Assembly (NCBI RefSeq): GCF_024166365.1
Contig: NC_064822.1
Coordinates: 142,110,823-142,174,822, forward strand
Origin: Elephas maximus indicus
Lineage: Eukaryota; Chordata; Mammalia; Proboscidea; Elephantidae
Length of the DNA: 64,000 bases
Direction of reading: 5' to 3'
Each line of letters opens with the position of its first letter. Position 1 is the first letter of the stretch. Shown here piece by piece: positions 57,802-64,000 of this stretch. The translations under genes were made by a program, and so were the position numbers. Below the pieces are notes generated by a model. The model saw only the letters and a program-made list of their open reading frames with translations, searched no databases and was not told the DNA's origin.

Positions 57802-58629
57802 CTAAAAAAAAAACTGCAGTCAGATCCCTATCAGAGTTCTCCCTTTGGCTCAGGCTATTCAGATGTTAATGAAGCCGCCTGGGAAGGGTGGGGGAGGGAA
57901 CAGAGAGATAGGAGAGTAGCACCTCAGAATATAGCCAGAGTTGCTTGTCTTGCTTGGAATGACTGTTATATCTGAGATTCTCACGGGCGCGTCGCCTATG
58001 TGTGCTGGCTGTGTGGAGATTGCCCCCGGGGGGTCTGGCCCGCTGGAGTCACGGTCAGATCCTCCGCTTCCAGCCCCACGCCCAGCGTCAAGGCTCCCCT
58101 ACTGGGACGGTGCACTCTCAACTCCAAAATCAGTCGCTGCCTCCCGGGGACTTCTCGTCTCTCCAGCCGCGTGGCGTGAGAACTTCTCGTCTCTCCTGCC
58201 GCCCCCGTGAACTAGGTGGGCCCCCTCCCGGGGTTAGTTCAGATGGGTGGAGTAGCTCCCTGTGCTTGTGCCGCGACCGAGTGTCCTGGCTGGAACGCTG
58301 TTCTCCCCACTCCAATACCAGTCGCTGCCTCCCGGGGACTTCTCCTACCGGCTGCGTCCCACGCCGCCCGCGCGACCCGGCTGGTCCCCTTCCCGGGGTT
58401 AGTTCAGGGGGTGGAGCAACTCTCCGTGTTTATGGCGTACCTGCGTGCAGTCCTAATCCCTGCGGGACGGTTCCCCGGCTCGGATGCTGCTCTTTCTGCT
58501 CCAAGATCAGTCACTGCCTCCCGGGGACTTCTCCTACCGGCTGTGTCCCACGCCGCCCGTGGAACCAGCTGGTCCCCCTCCCGGGGTTAGTTCAGGGGGG
58601 TGGAGCAGGTCTCTGTGCTTGTGCCGTAC
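57802..58629 (-). other. Intron-like GT-AG segment in the L1#2 5' UTR
   Basis: In L1 sense the segment begins GTACGG after CAG (58,630) and ends with ten T then AG (57,802-57,813). A branch-like CTGAC has its A 18 nt before the acceptor AG. L1#1 lacks exactly this segment. Length 828 bp. The junction could be slid by up to two bases because of shared bases; the GT-AG placement is one of three equivalent alignments. Confidence 0.8.
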
Positions 58630-58690
58630 CTGACTGGTACGCTGGCTCCAGGCTCTGGAAACAATCGCTGCTTCCCCGTATTAGTTCGTT
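58115..58690 (-). repeat. GC-rich tandem monomers in the L1#2 5' UTR
   Basis: About three units. The anchor ctcccggggacttctc recurs at 58,141, 58,329 and 58,518 (spacing 188 and 189), with a diverged partial copy near 58,671. The second anchor tcccggggttagttcag recurs at 58,226, 58,391 and 58,579. Analogous in position to the promoter monomers of mouse L1; promoter activity here is inferred, not shown. Confidence 0.85.
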
Positions 58691-58809
58691 CTCCGTCTCT
58701 AAATCTGTGTTTGTTGTTCAGGGTTCGTAGATTGTTATGTATGTGATCGATTCACTTGTTTTTCCGTGTCTTTGTTGTAAGAGGGATCCGAGGTAGCGTC
58801 TGCCTAGTC

Positions 58810-58819
58810 CGCCATCTTG
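58810..58819 (-). promoter_or_regulatory. YY1-type site at the L1#2 5' end
   Basis: Sense CAAGATGGCG within 20 bp of the element start. In human L1 the corresponding AAGATGGC binds YY1 and positions transcription initiation. The same motif is present in L1#1. Confidence 0.65.
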
Positions 58820-58830
58820 GCTCCGCCGCC

Positions 58831-58839
58831 AGGAATTTT
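58831..58839 (+). repeat. Target-site duplication of L1#2, right copy
   Basis: AGGAATTTT, identical to 51,457-51,465. Confidence 0.93.
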
Positions 58840-59029
58840 GTTTTATGTTGAGGTGTAATCCATACTGAAGGCTGTTTAGTCTTTGATCTTCATCAGTGAG
58901 TGCTTCAAATCCTCACCACTTTCAGCAAGTAAGCTTTTAGCATCTGCATAATGCAGGCTGTTAATGAGTCTTCCTCCATTCCCCATGCCTTGTTCTTCTT
59001 CATATAATCCAGCTTCTTGTGTTATTCGC

Positions 59030-59752
59030 TCAGTATACAATCCTGACACATACCTTTCCTGACTTTAAACCACGCCATATCCCCTTGTTCTGTTCTAATG
59101 AATGCCTCCTGATCATGTACGGGTTACACATGAGCACAATTAAGAGTTCTGGAATTTCCATTCTTGGCGGTATTACCCTTAATTTGTTATGATCCACAAA
59201 GTCAAATGCCTTTACATAGTCAATAAAACACAGATAAAAATCTTTGTGGTATTTTCTTTCAGCCAAGATCTACCATTCCACATTCTCTTCTGAATCTGGC
59301 TTGAATTTCTGGCAGTTCCCTGTCAAAGTACCGCTGCAACCATTTTTGAATTATCTTAAGCAAAATTTTACTTGCATGTGGTATTAATGACGTTGTTTGA
59401 TAATTTCCGCATTATGTTCGATCACCTTTGGAATGGGCACAAATACGGATCTCTTTCAGTTGGTTGGCCAGGTAGCTGGCTTCCAAATTTCTTGGCATAG
59501 ACGAGTAAGCACCTCCAGTGCTGCATCCATTGGCTGAAACATCTCAGTTGGTATGAGGTCAATTCCCGGAGCCTTGTTTTTCGCCAATGCCTTCAGTGCA
59601 GCTTGGACTTTTTCCTTCAATACCATCGATTCTTGCTCATATGCTATCTCCTGAAATGGCTGAATGTCGGCTGATTCTTTTTGGTACAGTGACTCTGTGT
59701 ATTCATTCATTTTTCTTTTGATGCTTCTTTCGTCGTTTAATATTTTGCCCAT
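59030..59752 (-). pseudogene. RTE reverse transcriptase relic (61 kb element)
   Basis: Two open pieces: KEKVQAALKALAKNKAPGID with LIPTEMFQPMDAALEVLTRL (59,456-59,752), and YHKDFYLCFIDYVKAFDFVD with HNKLRVIPPRMEIPELLIVL (59,030-59,266). The second holds the DYVKAFDFVDH block of the polymerase fingers/palm. The active site further downstream (about 58,938-58,950) is mutated to Tyr-Ala-Asp-Ala. Frames are broken between the pieces. Confidence 0.82.
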
Positions 59753-60044
59753 TGTTGTTAGGTGCTGTTGAGTCAGTACTGACTCATAGCAACCCTATGT
59801 ACCACAGAATGAAATACTGCCTGGTCCTGTGCCATGCTCAAAATTGTTATGCTTGAGCCCATTGTTGCAGCCCATGTGTCAATCCATCTCATTGAGGGTC
59901 TTCCTCTTTTCTGCTGAACCTGTACTTTACTAAGCATGATGTCCTTCTCCAGGGACTGATCCCTCCTGACAACATGTGCCAAAGTGTGTAAGACATAGTC
60001 TCATCATCCTTGCTTCTAAGGAGCATTCTGGTTGTACTTCTTCC
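59749..60044 (-). mobile_element. 5'-truncated RTE 3' end nested in the RTE
   Basis: 'gttgttaggtgctgttgagt' (tail) to C-terminal relic 'aaggagcattctggttgtac'. Flanked by attttgc at 59,742-59,748 and 60,045-60,051, and the host RTE resumes immediately after. Confidence 0.85.
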
Positions 60045-60498
60045 ATTTTGCTCATAGAATCCTTCAAAACTGCTCGAGGCTTGAATTTTTTCTTCAGTTC
60101 TTTCAGCTTGAGAAACGCTGAATATATTCTTCCCTTTTCATTTTCTACTGCAGGTCTTTGCACATTTCATTATAATACTCCGACTTCTCAAACTGCCCTT
60201 TGAAATCTTCTATACAGCTCTTTTACTTTATAATTTTTTCCACTCGCTTTGGCTACTCTATATTCAAGAGCAACCTTCAGAGTCTCTTCTGACATCCATT
60301 TTGATCTTTTCTTTTTTTCCTGTCTTAATGATCTCTTGATTTCTTCGTGTATGATGTCCTTGATGTCATCCTACAATGTGTCTGGTCTTTGGTCATTAGT
60401 GTTCAATGCGTCACATCTATTCTTGAGATGATCTCTAAATTTAGGTAAGGTATACTCAAAGTCATGTTTTGGCTCCCGTGATCTTGTTTTAATTTTCT

Positions 60499-61121
60499 TC
60501 AGCTTCTACTTGAACTTGCAAATGAACAATTGATAGTCTGTTCCACAGTCAGACCCTGGCCGTGTTCTGGCTGATGATATTGAGCTTTTCCATTGTCCAT
60601 TTGATTTCTGTGTTTTCCATCTGGTGAGGTCCACATACCTAGTTGCTGTTTATCTTGCTGAAAAAATAAATTTGCAATGAGTAAATGGTCTTGCAAAATT
60701 CTTTAGTGTGATCTCTGGCATTGTTTCTATCACCAAGGCCCTATTTTCCAGCTACCAATTCTTCTTTGTTTTCAACTTTCGCGTTCTAGTCACCAATAAT
60801 TATCAGTGCATTTTGTCTGCATGTTTGATCAATTTCAGGCTGTAGAAACTGGTAAAAATCTTCAATTTCCTCATATTTGGCATTAGTGGTTGGTGTGTAA
60901 ATTTGAATAATAGTCATATTAACTGGTCTTCCTCCTACGCATATGGGTATTATACTATCACTGACAGCACTGTACTTAAGGCTAGATATTGAAATATTCC
61001 TTTCGATGATGAATATGACACCATTCTTCTTCAATTTGTCATTCCCAGCGTAGCAGACCATATGACTGACTGATTCAAAATGACCAATACCAGTCCATTT
61101 TAGCTCCTCAAATATAACCAA
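60499..61121 (-). pseudogene. RTE endonuclease relic (61 kb element)
   Basis: Blocks MVIFEELKWTGIGHFESVSH, VNMTIIQIYTPTTNAKYEEI and NALIIIGD (60,786-61,121), then KQQLGMWTSPDGKHRNQMDN (60,499-60,696). Same domain order as the 25 kb RTE but more damaged, with a frame break near 60,780. Confidence 0.82.
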
Positions 61122-61204
61122 GTATTTTAAGCCTAAACATACAAAATAGAGTCATATTTAACTCAGGCAATTTCATGCAAATAATTTGTTAAGGTAAGTG
61201 GAAT

Positions 61205-61400
61205 AGTGAATAAAGCTCTCAATTAATTGGAGAGAAAAAATGACAACTACCACTAAGTTGGGTAATAGCTCTGCTTTACACCAGGCTTGGGATGTTGAAA
61301 TAGTTAATTATCTGTAAACCTCAGGTTTTTCACCCGTAAAATGGAGACATACTCTACCTAGTCTGTTTTAGGGATCAAACAAGGTAACATCTTATTAAAT
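61205..61400 (+). mobile_element. MIR SINE
   Basis: 'aagttgggtaatagctctgc', 'tcaggtttttcacccgtaaa' and 'atggagacatactctaccta' in MIR order. Confidence 0.65.
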
Positions 61401-64000
61401 CAGAACTATATAAAAACAGACATGTAAGAAAAATTGAGGGTAAGGACGGGGAGAGAAGATGTATCTCTTTTCCTCTAACATACTTCCAGACTGACAAGTA
61501 CCAAGTACAGGTTCTACTAGCTATATTTTAGGATCGAATCTACTACTCCTGTTCATTTCTTTAAGTCTTGCCCTCTCTTTTCTTCATCTTTATTTAAAAT
61601 GAAAATTTAGTTGACTTTTGTGACCTAGATTTTTACTGGAATTTAAGCAGGGACACAATGGGATAGACTGGCTTAAAAGAGCTTACTTCTAATACACTTT
61701 AGAAAACTTGTAATAAAACTTCAAATTTACAGTAAAAAGAATAGAACTCATTATGTATTTTACTCTATTCCAAAAATAAAATCTTACACTTCTGGTTCTT
61801 ATACTTTTATTTTAAATGTGGTACTTTGTAATCCAGTTATTTTGTGGCATGAAATAGCAATATGACATTCTCTGTGTCACTTACCTACGAGAAAATGCCC
61901 TCTCTGTTGTTTACACCAAACTTAACTCCAGAGAACCTTTCCAAAGTGAAAGTTAACAAATGGATTTAGTTATTGAAGAACATATAATAAAATAGTGAAA
62001 TAAGTATTTCATTTTACACTTAATTTTTTTGACAATTTTCCTATGTACATTATCTCAGTTGAACATGCACACTCAGACACACAGAGACCACACCCACACA
62101 CACAGAATGTAAAGCATGGAATATCGCAGAAAAGACTGTGTATCAGGCAACATTCACCTTTGTAACCAAAGGATTTCATTAGCAAGATAGAGCAAATGGA
62201 TAGTTAATGATCATTAATGGACTTTGCTCTGAATGCTGCTTATATCAACAAGGTGAAGGGCAATCAATAAAGCTATTATGTTTGCTGGAAATACATGGTC
62301 CTAGTTTGAAGATAAGAATTTGGCTCTCTGGATATTTTCTTCTCAGAGAGTGTTAGCACTGGGAGTCATGACCAACTTAATAAGCCAGAAGAGAGTAAGT
62401 GGTAATCCTAAGGGATCAGTGAATATCTACTTTACTTTTTATATGGATACTCTCCTGGAGAGCTCTATAGACACTTTTATTTGGATCTGAAGTATTTACA
62501 TGTCAAATCCTTTTTTAACAGAGGACAAGTAACAATAATAACTATCATTCTGTGAGCATGCATGGGTAATGTATTGGAAGAAGAATAAAGCTCTATCTTT
62601 GTTGTATTAATTTGATTAAACACACACTACAAGTGCTCCACCAAAGATTCAAAATCCAAAGTGTCTCTTATCTAGTTACAGATAGGTTAGACTGGTGGTT
62701 GAACCTTGAAAAATCTAGGTTGAAAATGATCTAGTATTAAAATGTAAATTTTGCATTTCAATGGAATATTACCTCTTCATATGGATTCCCAAACCTGTCT
62801 GTAGCTTAAAAAAAGGTTTAATTTAAAAAACAAAAATGTTTATGGAAATGAAGTCTTGTGCTACAAAGCAACTGTCTTCAAGAAACTCACTGTTATCATT
62901 ATTTTTACCCACTTATTTTCATAAAAAACTAGTTCTCAGATTCTGCATACAGATAGCTTTATGTAAAATATATAAACATTTGTCCAAATTGGTACAGAAA
63001 TTGCATAAATATGGCAAATTAAGATTGCATTTACAGCTGTGCATGTACAATGCTGTGCAAATTATCACAAAATTACAATTTTAAAAATTATTCAAAGCGG
63101 TATCCAAGCAATTAGTGAAAAAATACCCATGCATAATTTAAATATCAGTTTCAAAACAAAATTTAAAATGTCTTCAGTAAAAGTTCACACATTTAAAATA
63201 GTTTTATTCATTTTATTTGTATATGTCAAAATACATTTTTATTTTCAAAATAGTGGGTTTTGCAACTAGTTTCATGCAGAAACAAGGTCTGCTCAATACT
63301 ACCAATAAAATCAATATAGCACAGTAGCTGTTCAGTTTTAGATACAAAGAATAAATAACCTAAGTACAAAACACTAAAATATTAGAAACATGTATTTAAT
63401 CATTCTTCACAGGCATCCAAACTTCACAAATATAATTCTTAGCATGCCTAACTGTTGTGCAACCAAAACATGTTGCAGTCATTCAAACTGATCAATTATC
63501 TGTATATTTTACCTCTGCAATAAGACCATGGAAATTCTCTATATTCAGACCCACCATTCATACAATCCAAATAAAACCAAAAATAAAACTTCCACAACTA
63601 TCCTTGTACCTTTAAAAATCAAGAATCCTGAGCTTGGTAGTAAGAGCATAACCTTATATCTTCATAAAACCAATCAGGAGAAAGAGGATTTAAAATCCTG
63701 CTTACCAAAACACCCTTACCCAACCCTCAAGTAATCTAATGTAGGCAGTAGAACACAATGACCTTTTAAAATGAAGGGGTACAAATTCACATTTAATACA
63801 GTATACAATACAATCAATAATACAATTAGCTACTTTAAGCTTTACAATGTACAATTTATTCAAATGGCTGAACTGTTCAGTGGTTTTTAAGGAGACAGTT
63901 ATGTGCCAGAAAGATGTAATATTTTTTGCATGGTTTAATGAAAATATAAAAGCTATTTGTCCAAATAAAAGCCATCTTCACTATGTACTCGGTTTTGCTT
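61401..64000. other. No gene identified; AT-rich, repeat-poor
   Basis: The longest stretch of the window without recognised repeats, especially 62,750-64,000. A short (CA)n-like tract is at 62,085-62,103. Several AATAAA (for example 63,966) and TTTATT motifs lie on either strand. Open frames (up to 82 codons) show no domain. It could be a 3' UTR or conserved non-coding DNA, but nothing here proves it. Confidence 0.35.

Larger units (their letters stand above)
51466..58830 (-). mobile_element. L1#2: full-length L1, nearly intact
   Basis: 7,365 bp from poly-A tail (T run at 51,462-51,480, overlapping the duplication) to the 5' end 'gccatcttggctccgccgcc'. Contents: 3' UTR to 52,477; ORF2 52,478-56,294 with one frameshift; inter-ORF region 56,295-56,753; ORF1 56,754-57,770 open; 5' UTR 57,771-58,830 with an intron-like GT-AG segment and GC-rich tandem monomers. 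Flanked by a 9-bp target duplication. The nick site (ATTTT/G on the plus strand) fits L1 endonuclease preference. Low damage indicates a recent insertion. Confidence 0.95.
50815..61130 (-). mobile_element. RTE LINE split by L1#2 and by an RTE fragment
   Basis: The 3' part is 50,815-51,456 (tail 'gttgttgttagttgctgttg', C-terminal coding relics) and the rest is 58,840-61,130 (reverse transcriptase, then endonuclease). The two parts read continuously when compared with the RTE at 22.7 kb ('cttactggtccagttgt' joined to 'tttatgttgaggtg'). L1#2 occupies 51,466-58,830. A second RTE 3' piece sits at 59,749-60,044. Confidence 0.88.

Noticed and set aside
58002-58730. 242-codon plus-strand open frame antisense to the L1#2 5' UTR (ORF0-like position)
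   Set aside because: It begins with GTG, has no internal ATG, and is open mainly because the monomers are GC-rich and nearly a multiple of three in length. No domain is visible. An antisense peptide as in primate ORF0 is not supported.
1-64000. CRISPR arrays, operons, or prokaryotic systems
   Set aside because: The sequence is a vertebrate repeat landscape. The only regular direct repeats are the 38-bp triplication, the L1 monomers and microsatellites.

Overview
This is mammalian genomic DNA built almost entirely of interspersed repeats; I find no host protein-coding exon I can support. The tRNA-derived SINEs, with a boxA/boxB head and a tail reading roughly 'tatgagtcagaattgactcg', are AfroSINE-type. 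Together with RTE (BovB-like) elements and the L1 lineage present, they point to an afrotherian, most likely a paenungulate such as an elephant. The AfroSINEs occur in a long form and a short form lacking about 45 bp, the kind of difference used to define paenungulate subfamilies.

Layout. 1-5.8 kb: an old L1 edge fragment, L2, hAT-type DNA elements, one AfroSINE and a MaLR solo LTR. 5.8-13.1 kb: an L2 split by a young L1 (L1#1, minus strand) with an open ORF1 and a broken ORF2. 13-16.7 kb: MIRs, one AfroSINE and single-copy-like sequence. 16.7-33.2 kb: one ancient plus-strand L1 that successively received an RTE (itself hit by a second, apparently twin-primed RTE), a 5'-truncated L1 with a 17-bp target duplication, and an older minus-strand L1 carrying three AfroSINEs. 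33-43 kb: MIR, L2, Tigger and many AfroSINEs, including an L2 with three layers of later insertions. 43-48.3 kb: L1M/HAL1, ERVL internal sequence, and an L1M carrying further insertions. 48.7-50.8 kb: mostly single-copy-like. 50.8-61.1 kb: an RTE interrupted by a nearly intact L1 (L1#2, minus strand, 9-bp target duplication). 61.1-64 kb: a MIR and AT-rich single-copy-like sequence.

The most informative result comes from comparing L1#1 and L1#2. They share the same 5' end, ORF1 and ORF2, but L1#1 precisely lacks an 828-bp segment that L1#2 carries between its 5' terminus and ORF1. In transcript sense that segment begins CAG|GTACGG and ends with CTGAC, ten T residues and AG. It has the donor, branch-point-like and acceptor features of an intron. 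L1#1 therefore looks like a retrotransposed copy of a spliced L1 RNA. The segment also contains a GC-rich array of about 188-bp tandem monomers, so splicing would remove the repeat part of the 5' UTR.

The elements form a two-engine system. L1 (ORF1 RNA-binding protein plus ORF2 endonuclease/reverse transcriptase) copies itself. The RTE endonuclease/reverse transcriptase shares its 3' end with the AfroSINE tail and probably mobilised the SINEs. All coordinates of old repeats are by-eye estimates; family names were not confirmed by a library search.
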